From Phocoena phocoena (taxonomy: Eukaryota > Chordata > Mammalia > Artiodactyla > Phocoenidae), in the NCBI RefSeq assembly GCF_963924675.1, contig NC_089236.1:63511306-63575305 (forward strand): a stretch of DNA of 64,000 nt. Direction: 5' to 3'. The position numbers and the translations under genes are program-made. Numbering within the stretch: the stretch's first letter is position 1; every line of letters begins with the position of its first letter. Below, piece by piece: positions 50,226-60,499 of the stretch. Below the pieces are notes generated by a model that saw only the letters and a list, made by a program, of their open reading frames with translations, was not told where the DNA came from and ran no database searches.

Positions 50226-50614
50226 GATGGGAAAGAGTTTGCTCTTTCATCCATCCCCCTCCCTTTGTTTTTTTAACCATAGGCACTGCATCTTTTTCAT
50301 GGTGTTTGGAGAAATATATAAGAATGAACTTGTTTATCTCGTCAGTAAAACCTTTTATACCCAAATTAGGTTCAAAATTGAAAAACTTAACTAAGGATGT
50401 TAATTTCTTAAACAAGCCCTTTCCCCCCCACCCTACTTGGGTATTGACACTAAATGACAGCTTGGGCTTCCTTGAAAGGTGGGTTTGTTCTATGTTGCTT
50501 TCTTTGTTTCTCAGGGCTCACTTTGGAATAATAAACCTTTGCACACACCAAAGAACAACAGCAATAAGGTTGGTGAATATCTTCAAATTAGTGTGTTCAT
50601 TTTCTTCACGTATG
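50226..50614. other. Unassigned stretch between two L1 tails
   Basis: A 114-codon frame (50306-50650) crosses into the next L1 tail and has no domain. Not supported as a gene. Confidence 0.3.
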
Positions 50615-50954
50615 TACAACATGGATGGACCCGGAGGGTATTGTGCATAGTGAAATGTCAGACAGACAAAGACAAATACTCTATGTTATCACTTATATGT
50701 AGAATACAAAAAGTAAACAAACAAATGAATACAGCAAAACAGAAGGCAACTCACAGGGGTAGGGGCTTAAGAGGTACAAACTACTATGTATAAAATAAGC
50801 TACAAGGGTATATTGTACAGCACAAGGAAATATAGCCAGTATTCTATAATAACTTTAAATGGAGTATAATCTTTAAAAATATTGAATCACTATGTTGTAC
50901 ACCTGAAACTAATAAAATATTGTAAGTCAACTATACTTCAATAAAAAAAAAAAC
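50615..50954 (+). mobile_element. Short 5'-truncated L1 3' end
   Basis: ORF2 end and 3' UTR text ('agtgaaatgtcagacagaca', 'gtacagcacaaggaaatata', 'tgttgtacacctgaaactaa', 'tactt caataaa' signal) followed by a poly(A) run to about 50954. It differs from the nearby minus-strand tail, so it is another subfamily and a separate event. Confidence 0.92.
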
Positions 50955-51224
50955 AGCTCGGTGAGGAAGGGTGATGGCATGCAGTCACTTCTTTCATACA
51001 CGTTCTACTTCATAACGATAACTACCAATGCTGTAATTTGCGCTCATGACATTTTACATATGTTTTGTGTAGCACTTTTCATTGGGAGGTGGAATCATTA
51101 CCATATTTCACAGGTAGAAAAAGGGAACCTTTTAGTAAGATGAGAACATTCTCCAGAGCCTTTCTACCACAAGACACTGAAGTTAATTACCTTTTAGTGA
51201 GAAGTTAATATATGGAAAATGTAA
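50955..51224. other. Unassigned sequence
   Basis: No feature recognised. Confidence 0.3.
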
Positions 51225-51505
51225 GATTTTGATGTATTCCCTATACTCAAAGGACTTACAAGTAGTAGAGGAAACAAAACATGAATTAATAATAATATGA
51301 AACAATATATAATTAAATTTCAAATGGGTTGTACATTCAGTATGTAAAGCAATTCAAGAACAGTACAAAACAGAAAATAATAAAATGAAAAATACATAGT
51401 GTAAGAAATAATTCTTAGAGGAGGATAGGAAAGAAAAATATGTACAAGTCCAGAGATTTAAGGAAGAACTTCATGTTAGTTTTTCAGTTGAACTCTGAAG
51501 ATACC
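51225..51505 (-). mobile_element. L2-like relic
   Basis: 'ctcaaaggacttacaagtag' and, later, 'gaagaacttcatgttag' with 'ttgaactctgaag' are spaced as in reversed L2 3' regions. Diverged. Confidence 0.4.
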
Positions 51506-52355
51506 TATGCGTTTAATCATTTCCTCAGTCTTTGAATCTTTCCGTGCTGGATTCTAGGGCCACAAAATCAAATAAGACTGTTAGCATTCAAATCAAAACT
51601 CGTTGCATTGCAAGAATTAGAAACCCATATACATTAGTTTAGTTTCAAAGGTTTGCTATTGAATAATTCTGGGAAACTTGATGGACTACCATGGTCAAGA
51701 CTACAGCTGGACCTCCTGTAGTTCTAAGAGGGAAAATAGAAATTTATCAAGAATGAGAGCAGCTACTCTCTTGATCATTCCTTCTCTGGGTCTATATGTT
51801 TGTCCTATCTGCATCATTCTGTTCTTTCTTAACCAGTCACTTTCTCTAATTCATGTATGGTCATCTTTGCCAATAACTTAACTTTGCACACTGCTTTGGT
51901 TTGCCATGTTATCTTCTCAGGTCTGTATTTTTCTATGTCTCCTCAAGTGCCTAGCCATGACTATTGCTAGTTTCTAGGTTTCTTAGATGGTATTTTAAGG
52001 AAAAAATAATTGAATTTTTCCCCACTTTGCAGATGCATTGTCTGGATCTGAGTCAGGAGCTCGTTTCTGCTCCAGCCAAACAAAGATGGGTAGGGAGGAT
52101 GGCGTGGCATGTATTGCTATAGAGAAGGCAAGTTCTGCAGAAGGGCATGCAGGAAGAGAAAATAAGGAAGCCTGTCTCTGTCTTCATGTTGCTTACAAAT
52201 TTGTGAGGGGAAATTCAGGGCTGAGAACAATTTATCAGGTCCAGTGCACTTACCAAGTGTTATGTAAAGAGCTGGACAATTTTAGGAAGTAGGAGCACTC
52301 AGAGCAGAAGAAAATTTTAGACAAACAGTACTTTCTCCTCTCTACATCCTTACTT

Positions 52356-52359
<4 letters not shown>
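51506..52359. other. Unassigned sequence
   Basis: No gene recognised. The frame at 52038-52292 (84 codons) has no domain. Confidence 0.3.

Positions 52360-52410
<51 letters not shown>
52360..52410. repeat. Pure (CA)n microsatellite, about 25 units
   Basis: Uninterrupted CA dinucleotides for about 50 bases, the longest perfect microsatellite in the window. Confidence 0.97.
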
Positions 52411-52412
<2 letters not shown>

Positions 52413-53294
52413 CTGTTCACCCAGAGAACAACAAAAGCCTTGAGAAAAAGTCGTAGTGAAGACCTGAAAACAAATGGTGGTTTCTTCTGATAGCATGATT
52501 ATACTAAAACAAAAGGCTTTGACCTTTACAAATTTCACACTGCACCAGCACATTCCCTTGCACTTGTGTTTTAGCAGTGGAACTAGTGAGCAGAGATATG
52601 GAGGTTAGAATGAGTACAGCAAGTGTGAGGATAATGTAAGGCTTGACCTCACTGGGGTAGAGTGAGTATTGATAATCATGGTGATTTTTAACAAAAAATA
52701 TTTTAAGAAGCAAGCATGGAAAAAACATCTGCAAAAATATGACAAGGAGCTGATATACTTAATAGTGAACTTCCAGGATGTGTTTTTCATAGGCATTACC
52801 TCACCAGAATATGTATAAGTATTATATGAACAATAATACTAAAATGCATTTGAGTATCTTTGGACTACATAAAGTTCAACAGATTAATTCACTCTGTATC
52901 ATCTGTGTCTTTCACACACCAATGTTTATTATTACTCTTCAAGTGAAAGTACAATTAGTAGCATTTTTAAATCATTTGACTGCAGTCCCCAACGTTTTAT
53001 GTCAGATACATCTCCAATGAGAAGGTCAGTTAATAGTCTTAATAAATGTCAAATATATACACAGATATATAAACATATGAATGAAAGATTATGTACCCAT
53101 AAAAGTAACCTAATGTTAAACCCCACTACCAAGAAGGAAGCAAATTTGAACAACATGATTTTTTTAAACCAATTAACATACTTTTTGTTGCAGAGGGTGG
53201 AATATTTAGAGAGGCCTCTCACAACTTCTGGATCTGAAAGCAGTCTGGTGATTCCTATCAATGGCACTGAGAAAGGGCATATCATTTGATCTTG
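52411..53294. other. Unassigned sequence
   Basis: No gene, RNA or repeat family recognised. Overlapping frames on both strands near 53000-53290 lack domains. Confidence 0.3.
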
Positions 53295-53645
53295 TAATTA
53301 CATTCTAGGTGTCCCGCTTGAGGAAAGAACCAGAGTGAAAGAAAGTTTTTGAGTCAAGATCTTCATGTTAGCATTATTTATTAGACAAAAAATCTGAAGC
53401 AAGTACTTTTAGTTAGGCAGATTATGAAATAAATTATGGCATGTGTATAAATATAATATTGTATAGTCACTAACATCATGGTTTTGAAGAATATTTAATC
53501 ATCTGGACCAAGTCTCTTGGTATAAAATTAAGAAAAAAGTAGCTAATTGTGTGTTTAATTTTTTTTTTGTTTTCATCTCTTGACATTTTCCAAATCTTCT
53601 ACTTTTGCTTATTTATCAGAGAAAATATATAACAAGGTATGATAC
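53295..53645 (+). mobile_element. Old L1M-type 3' region relic
   Basis: 'ttagcattatttattagaca', 'gaaataaattatggcatgtg', 'gaagaatatttaatcatctg' and 'cattttccaaatcttctact' occur in the order of an old L1 3' region. Confidence 0.6.
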
Positions 53646-53741
53646 AGTTGTTAACTCTGAAAATATTTAGGCTCCCTGGTTTTGATTTATAATTAAGGTA
53701 TGTTCCAAGGACTGTTACCACATTTAAAATGTTATCTCCAA

Positions 53742-53955
53742 GCTAGTGGGAAGCAGCCACATAGCACAGGAAGATTAGCTTGGTGCTTTGTGACCACCTA
53801 GAGGGGTGGGATAGGGAGGGTGGGAGGGAGGGAGACGCAAGAGGGAAGAGATGTGGGAACATATGTATATGTATAACTGATTCACTTTGTTATGAAGCAG
53901 AAACTAACACACCATTGTAAAGCAGTTATACTCCAATAAAGATGTTAAAAAAACC
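53742..53955 (+). mobile_element. Short L1 3' UTR with target-site duplication and G-rich block
   Basis: 5'-truncated L1 3' UTR of about 214 bp, ending in 'tatactccaataaagatgtt' and a short A tail. Flanked by 53726-53741 and 53956-53971, matching at 14 of 16 positions. It carries a run of seven G-tracts at 53803-53833. Confidence 0.93.
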
Positions 53956-53971
53956 AAAATACTATCTCCAA

Positions 53972-54229
53972 AGCAATAGGAAGAAAAGGTGTTCATTTAC
54001 ATTGTTTTAGCAACTTGTGAACAATCTCTTAAATGCAAATACCTGAATGCATATTTCAAAGTTAAAAAATTAAGGCGTTTTTCAAGTGCTGAGTTACAGT
54101 AGTGTAGTTGACATAAGCATCTGTGAAAGAAAATGTATCATGCCAGAAAATAATTGAAATAGTGGTTGAAAGGTTTCTGAGAACAACCTTTTATCTGTGG
54201 CTTAAATAAATACTTTCCATTTCAAAGGC
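53972..54229. other. Unassigned sequence
   Basis: No feature recognised. Confidence 0.3.
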
Positions 54230-54780
54230 AGCTCGAACTGTACCGCACCGTATAGTTCAAGAGATCAGTGAAAGTAGACGACTGACCTCTTCAAGGAGTC
54301 TTGATTTTTATGTGATTTGATCAACTCGCAGGGTATAAATTCTGCTGCCAGAGCTAAACATATGCATCGGCTTATCTGAATTTTTGTATTCCAGGCATTA
54401 GGTAAAATATGTTCATGTCTCTAGCTTCTTTCAGGTCGTGTTTATCATCATCTCCCTGATTACCTAATATAAGTTTACAGCCGGTCTCCTCGGGGTACTA
54501 GTACATTATGGCTCTCCACCGATATCACAAACAGTGACATCTTTGACAATGAATGTCAGAATCATGCCAACCTAAGAGTATATTATCCATCTGCATGTCT
54601 CATCGCCGACACACCAAGTGCGGCCCTTGTTGGAAGCTCCATAATCAAACAACGCTTAATATACAAAGTTTGCGCTAGTTGCACAAGGAAGGCATTTTAG
54701 AAGTCCAGTCAATTATGAAGACAGAATGTCTCTTATCTGAACAGCATCATTGTCTCAGTCGTTTCTCATTTCCCTTAAAT
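54230..54780. promoter_or_regulatory. CpG-retaining non-repeat block, candidate conserved regulatory element
   Basis: About 550 bp with no repeat I can recognise and 16 CpG dinucleotides, several times the density of nearby unassigned sequence. It also contains homeodomain- and GATA-like words: 'caattatgaag', 'ataatcaaac', 'cctgattacc', 'cttatctga' (twice). No open frame spans it. CpG retention away from young SINEs suggests low germline methylation or selective constraint. The function is inferred; conservation has not been tested. Confidence 0.35.
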
Positions 54781-55079
54781 CAATTTGTCCTCTACTATGG
54801 AAATACTTTAAAGCACAGTTTTTTAAGACCAGAAGAGACATTAAAGATTCTAGTCTAAACATTTAAATTTGCAAATTAAGAAATTGAAGATAAGAGTTAA
54901 TATATTTGTTTAAAATTACACTGGCAGCTGGTGATCTATTTAGAAGTAGAACTAAAGTATTTTGACTCCTAGTCTAGTGCCAATTCCATTATGCTGGGCT
55001 AACTCACCAAATAACTTATTTCCCAGGTGAGTCTGCTTAGGGCGACTGCGTTTCATTATATTTAAAAAAGATTAGCTAT
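54781..55079. mobile_element. Probable reversed MIR relic and flank
   Basis: 54845-54995 shows a diverged 'aattaagaaattgaagataa ... tggcagctggtgatctattt' order of a reversed MIR. The remainder is unassigned. Confidence 0.4.
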
Positions 55080-55315
55080 TTTTTCTCCCTCCCTTTCTCT
55101 TCCTTCCCCTCTCATCCCCCCTTCACTTGCTTCCTTCTTTCTTTTTCTTCCTTTTCCTTCCGTCCCCTTGCTTCCTTTCATCCATCTCTCCCAGCTTCTC
55201 TCCCTCTCTTTCTTTCTCCACCACTTCCTTCTTTCCTTCTTTCCCTCCTTTTCCTTCCTTTTCTCCTTCCTTCCTTCTTTTTCCCTTCCTCTCCCTCCTT
55301 CAGTTCCCTCCTTTA
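55080..55315. repeat. Long polypyrimidine tract
   Basis: About 235 bases of mixed CTTT/CCTT/CCCT units on the plus strand with few purines. Frames of 70-127 codons on both strands here are compositional artefacts. Confidence 0.95.
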
Positions 55316-56589
55316 TCCCTGTTTTGCCCCAGTATCTAAGCAACGCTGTTACTCACCTCTCTATATGCACTTACTTTACATATGATATTTGTATGACATT
55401 TTCTCTTGCACAACAATTGATTTTTGGAAAGATGCCCATCAGAGCTTGTTATTATTTACTGTCCTCCAATTCCTTAAGCCATATGCTTATAGCTTTTAGT
55501 CAAAGGGCCAAAAAGGTCAGAATTAATCAAATGGTTTTACAGAATAATTGACAGTAATATTCTTTGGGGAATTTTGTAGATTATTATAGAAATATTTTCC
55601 CTAAGAGTGTACTTTTAAGGATGTTATATCATCTGCTTTAGATTAATTAACTTTGATTTTCGTATTTATTATGTAATAGTGTGTGGACTATTGGAGGCTT
55701 GCCACACCCTAGGAACTACAGAATAATAATATATTGGTATACATTAAAACAAACTCTCTTGCATGATGATGTCTGTTAATATAAAAAGCATCATCACTAA
55801 TACTATGACAGTCTATTTGAAGAAAACCATTTTAGGCAAAAGTATTGGGTAGCAGTTTTATCTTCTAAAATACACATAAAAACAACTGTTACATACTTCC
55901 CTAACTATATGAAGTAGATGTTAAGATGTTAGATGAATACAAAGATGAATAATATAATAGTGGCCCTATAAAGAAGTATAGTCAAGAATTGTGAATTATA
56001 AAGAGAAACCTAACTTGTGATAAAAAGGAATATTAGTTTTCGGTGATGAGGCAGTGGGAAATAGAAGTTACTTTCTTAGTAATGATATTTATAATTACAT
56101 TTAAAGTGGATGTAATATATATCTACAACATTTGACCCATTTACAAATATGTGGGTGTACTTTAGTTGATTTTTCCAGCCTATTTTGTAAGTGGGCAGAT
56201 TCAAAAATAGATTTGATTGGTTAGGGGAAAATGGAGGAAGGTTTGGGGAAAGAAAGAAACTTTTATTCAGTAGAAAATGAAATGTCTACTTGTGCCCTCT
56301 ATACAAAATTATAATGATGAGTACTCCCAGGGACCAAGGAAATTTTGGCCTAATGACTTGGCATATATTGCATTTTAAAGAGCTTTTGTTTCTCTTATGT
56401 GATTATTATCCTCACAACATCTTAGAGTGGGAATTATCTTAAAACAAGGAGAACACTAAATTCCATGGAGACCAGGAGCCTTACCCAGTTGGGTGAAGCA
56501 TAATGGGAGGCCTACAGGGAATGCTAGCACCTGAAGCTCCTTTCAGACATCACTGGACCAGAAGCTGCTGCTTCTAAAATGTTAAGATA
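55316..56589. other. Unassigned AT-rich sequence
   Basis: No gene, RNA or repeat family recognised. Confidence 0.3.
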
Positions 56590-57135
56590 GGGAATTCAAA
56601 AAGATACATTCACCCCAGTGTTCATAGTAGCATTATTTATAATTCCAAGATGTGGAAGCAGCTTAAGTGTCTATCAACAGGTGAATAAAGAGATGTCCAT
56701 CAACAGATGAATAGATAAAGAAGATTCCACACACACAATGGAATGCTACTCCCTAACTATAAAAAAGCCATAAAAAAAGAATGAAAATTTGCCATTTGCA
56801 GCAACATGGGTGGACTTGGAAGGCATTATGCTAAGTAAAATAAATGAGATAGAGAAAGACAAGTACGGTGTGGTAGCACTCATATGTGGAATCTAAAAAC
56901 AATAAACTAATGAATAAAACAAAAAAGAAGCAGGCTCACAGATAGATATAAAGAACAAACTAGTGGTTACCAGTGGGAAGAGTGAAGGAGGGGAGAGGCA
57001 ATATAGGGGAAAGGGATTTTTAAAAAGGGTTATTATGGGGGACTTCTCTGGCAGTCCAGTGAAAATGTGTGTGAAACTTTTGAAAATTATAAAGAACTAT
57101 AGAAATTTAAAAACGTTTCATTCAATAAAAAATAA
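56590..57135 (+). mobile_element. 5'-truncated L1 3' end containing a SINE head
   Basis: ORF2 end and 3' UTR of an L1 on the plus strand: 'gtgttcatagtagcattatt', 'gcaacatgggtggacttgga', 'caaactagtggttaccagtg', ending near 57135 after 'cattcaataaaaaa'. It has an internal tandem duplication (56669-56694 and 56695-56725), and a 25 bp piece resembling a CHR SINE head at 57037-57061. Confidence 0.82.
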
Positions 57136-57956
57136 GGCATTAGTGGATTTTGACCAAAGAAGGGAAAAAAGATACATAAATGCTCGTAGAACCTTTAGAT
57201 CCTCATATTGGAAATAATGGATGGTGATTCAAATACATAAGGACATATACAAATGGTTTATAATAATGGTGTTATTAAAATTATAAAGTTTATAGAGTAC
57301 TATATAGAAAGCTTGAGGTCATAATATTGTGTAAAATATGAGAAAAATCTGTTAGTAATCACAAATATATTTTTTAAATATTCCTCAAGTGCATGTATGG
57401 TGGTACAGGAAAATGTAGACAGTGAATCCTTTGTGAGTTACTATGTGTTTGTCAGGGTAGGGCACGATGGAGGGTTTTGCAGCTATGTGCTACTTCCCAA
57501 TGTTTCTGAAATATTATGTGCCACATATATTATGGGGAAAATAATAATTTAAAAATCCTAAACTTAGATGGAATAAAGATACAATTTGAGAAGCAAAATC
57601 TTCAATTTATTGCATGTATAAAAGTTAGTATATTAGCTATTTGAATATTCTGTTTTGGTGTTGTGCCTGTTAAATTCTTTTTGCTCAGCCTTATTGAATT
57701 TTCTATCTTTTACTTATGAGTTATATTGTTACTATATCTTAATTTTTTTTTTTTTTAATGAACGCAAGTTCTTAATTTTAATGAAGTCTAGTCCATTCTA
57801 CTTTTCTTTTATGGATAATGTTTTTGAAGAACATCCTTGCCCATTCTAAGATCATGAATATATTCTCCTATGCTATTTTTTAAAAGTTGCTTTGTGTTGC
57901 ACATTTCTGCCTACAAATCCATATCGAATTCATTTTTGTGTCATGTAAATGAGGTC
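57136..57956. other. Unassigned AT-rich sequence
   Basis: No gene, RNA or repeat family recognised. Confidence 0.3.
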
Positions 57957-57968
57957 ACATTTCATTTT

Positions 57969-58323
57969 TTAAAAATAAATTTATGTATTTATTTTTGGCT
58001 GCATTGGGTCTTTGTTGCTGTGCACAGACTTTCTCTAGTTGAGGCTAATGGGGGTTACTACTCTTTGTGGTGCACGAGCTTCTCATTGCGATGGCTTCTC
58101 TTGTTGCGGAGCATAGGCTCTAGGTGCCCGGGCTTCAATAGTTGTGCATGCGGGCTCAGTAGTTGTGGCTCGCAGGCTCTAGTGCGCAGGGCAGGTTCAG
58201 TAGTTGTGGCACACGGGCTTAGTTGCTCCACAGCATGTGGGATCTTGCTGGAGCAGGGCTCGAACCCATGTCCCCTGCATTGGCAGATGGATTCTTAATC
58301 GCTGTGCCACTAGGGAAGTCCCA
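57969..58323 (-). mobile_element. CHR-1-type SINE with 12 bp target-site duplication
   Basis: Older, longer relative of the CHR-2 copies, reverse-oriented. It has the same head complement ('gtgccactagggaagtccc') and tRNA-derived part, plus an extra internal region built of 'gctcagtagttgtggc' repeats. 'acatttcatttt' flanks it at 57957-57968 and 58324-58335. The ~355 bp span includes its A-rich tail complement. The family is known from cetaceans and close relatives. Confidence 0.9.
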
Positions 58324-58335
58324 ACATTTCATTTT

Positions 58336-58904
58336 ATATTTTCCATAAGGGTATCTAATTGATACAATACCATTTACTGGATATCATTATTTTCACACTT
58401 CATTCCTGTGCATATTTATTGCAAATCAAATGAGTAAATACTTGTGAGTTTGTCTCTGCAGTCTATTCTGTTCTGTTGATTTACTTCTCTAATCTTCTAC
58501 CAAAAACATGCTACTTTGACTACTTTTGTTCTGTAATAAATTTTTGTAGCAGATGTGTAAGTTCCCCAGCTTTATTCTACTTAAAAATATCTTCACAGGT
58601 CTTAGTTCTTCGCATTTCATAAATGATAGATTTAATTGTTTCAATTTTCACAATAAAAATAAACAAGCAGAAACATTTCTTCTGATTTTTATTGTGATTG
58701 CATTAAGTCTGTATATCAATTTAGCAAAGAACTGACTTCACACTGCCAAGTGTTCTAATTCATGAACAAGTTCCATTTCTTTACCTTGTCCTTAATTACT
58801 CTTCAGGGGGAGGGGTTTATATTTCTAGGGTTTGTATGTTATATTTCAAGAAAAAGGATAAAAAATCAAATGGCATAATATATACTTATTACATAATAGT
58901 AGGT
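58336..58904. other. Unassigned AT-rich sequence
   Basis: No gene recognised; possibly part of an old L1, but not resolvable by eye. Confidence 0.25.
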
Positions 58905-58965
58905 AATAAGAGTAAACATTTATTGAGCATTTACAGTGTGCCTGACCCTGGTATTTGTTCACTCT
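58905..58965 (-). mobile_element. MIR relic (3' part)
   Basis: 'aacatttattgagcatttac' and 'agtgtgcctgaccctggt' resemble a reversed MIR or L2 tail. Short. Confidence 0.4.
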
Positions 58966-59234
58966 CAGTATGTCTTGCTATAGGACCTGTGGGTATAGGT
59001 CACAGTAGCAGGCTTGTGATAGTAACAAGACCCAAGCCCAGGCCTGCCTACTGGGAAAGCCCATGGTCTTAAAACCTACCCCATATAGACTCTCCATCTA
59101 TACTTTTGTCATGTGGACTATAATGGGAGGATTTTTAGATGTATACTTCCTATGTTAATTGCTAACTTCATTTATAAGATTTGATAAGGTTTTTGATAAA
59201 AATGTATTTGGAAAGATAGTATGATATGATAGAG

Positions 59235-59445
59235 AATGTTAATTTAAGTATAAAGTGTTCTAGTTCTAACTTGCCCATTTACAAAGTGTCTGGGCAAGCA
59301 CTGAACTTAATTTTTTTTCTCTTTAGGTTCTTCATGTGTAACATGAGAATAATAATTCCTAAGCCACTTTCATCAGCAACTATTGAGACTATTAAGTTAC
59401 ATGTTTAAGGTGAAAGTACTTTAACAGCTCTTTATAAATTACATT
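59235..59445 (+). mobile_element. MIR SINE relic
   Basis: Diverged MIR order: 'aagtgttctagttctaactt', 'ggttcttcatgtgtaacatg', 'gagaataataattcctaag', and the closing 'gctctttataaatt'. Confidence 0.55.
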
Positions 59446-60054
59446 TTTTCTTTGAAAGTCTATTTCCTTACTGTATATGTTTCAAATATATCCGAGTATA
59501 TAAAATAATGATTTTGCCCCAGATTCAGTAACCCTTTCATCAGTTTATTCTTATTTGTTCTGTAGAAGAAAAAAAATACTAAAATTTTCCTTTCTTTGTG
59601 TTTCTTCTGAGATAGGGTGACCTTATAACTTGGTTTGTCTGGGATAGTACAGCTTCCTTTAACTCTCATCAGGAAAAGGGTAAAATATTGTATGGACACT
59701 TCAGTATTACGTGATGGTTTGTCTTTTTTTCAACTTAAAGAATACTAAAAATTATCATTTAAATTTGGCCTTTTTCAATATATTTTACTTGAACAGCCTC
59801 CCAAAATATGCTCCTCTAAGATCGTTTCCATATATTTTAAAATTGGCTTAGCACTTTTGTTATCTTTCAACCAGATTGCAGTTTATCTTTTGCAGAATAA
59901 AAATGCAGCTCATATGTGTACAAGAGTTATCAGTTCCTGTATGCCGATCCAAACATGTTCTTTTGTTATGTGGCTGGGGTGTACTGTTCTGTTTTTATTT
60001 TTATTTTTCAAACTTAGATTGCCACACTGAAATTTAAAAATGCCAAACAAGTAC
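59446..60054. other. Unassigned AT-rich sequence
   Basis: No gene, RNA or repeat family recognised. Confidence 0.3.
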
Positions 60055-60499
60055 TTTTTTACTGAGCTGTAATTAACATACAATGTTATGTTAGTTTCAG
60101 GTATATAACATAGTGAATAGCCTAGTGAATAGATATTTTCTGAAATGGTTATCTCAATGAGACCAGTTACCATCCATTACCATAAAAAGTTGGTACAATA
60201 TTATTGACTGTATTTTCTCTGCGTACATTATGTTACCATGACTTATTTATTTTATAGCTGGGTTTTTTACCTCTTAATCCCCTTTCCCTAATCTGTCTCT
60301 GTCCCCACCACTTCCCACTTTCCCACCCAACCACCAGTTTGTTCTCTGTGTCTATTAGTCTGTTCCTGTTTCGTTTTGTTTGTTCATTTGATTTGTTTTT
60401 AGATTCCACATATAAATGGAATCATATGGTATTTGTTTTTCTCCATGTGACTTATTTACTTAGCATCATACATTCCAGGTCCATCCAGGTTGCCAAAAA

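Noticed and set aside
49955..50954. Two opposite L1 tails as one twin-primed, inverted insertion
   Set aside because: Both are 3' UTR ends, their sequences belong to different subfamilies, and about 390 bp of unrelated DNA separates them.
55062..55551. Frames of 70-127 codons in both directions
   Set aside because: Produced by the polypyrimidine tract; the proteins are Ser/Phe/Pro/Leu or Lys/Glu/Arg low-complexity.
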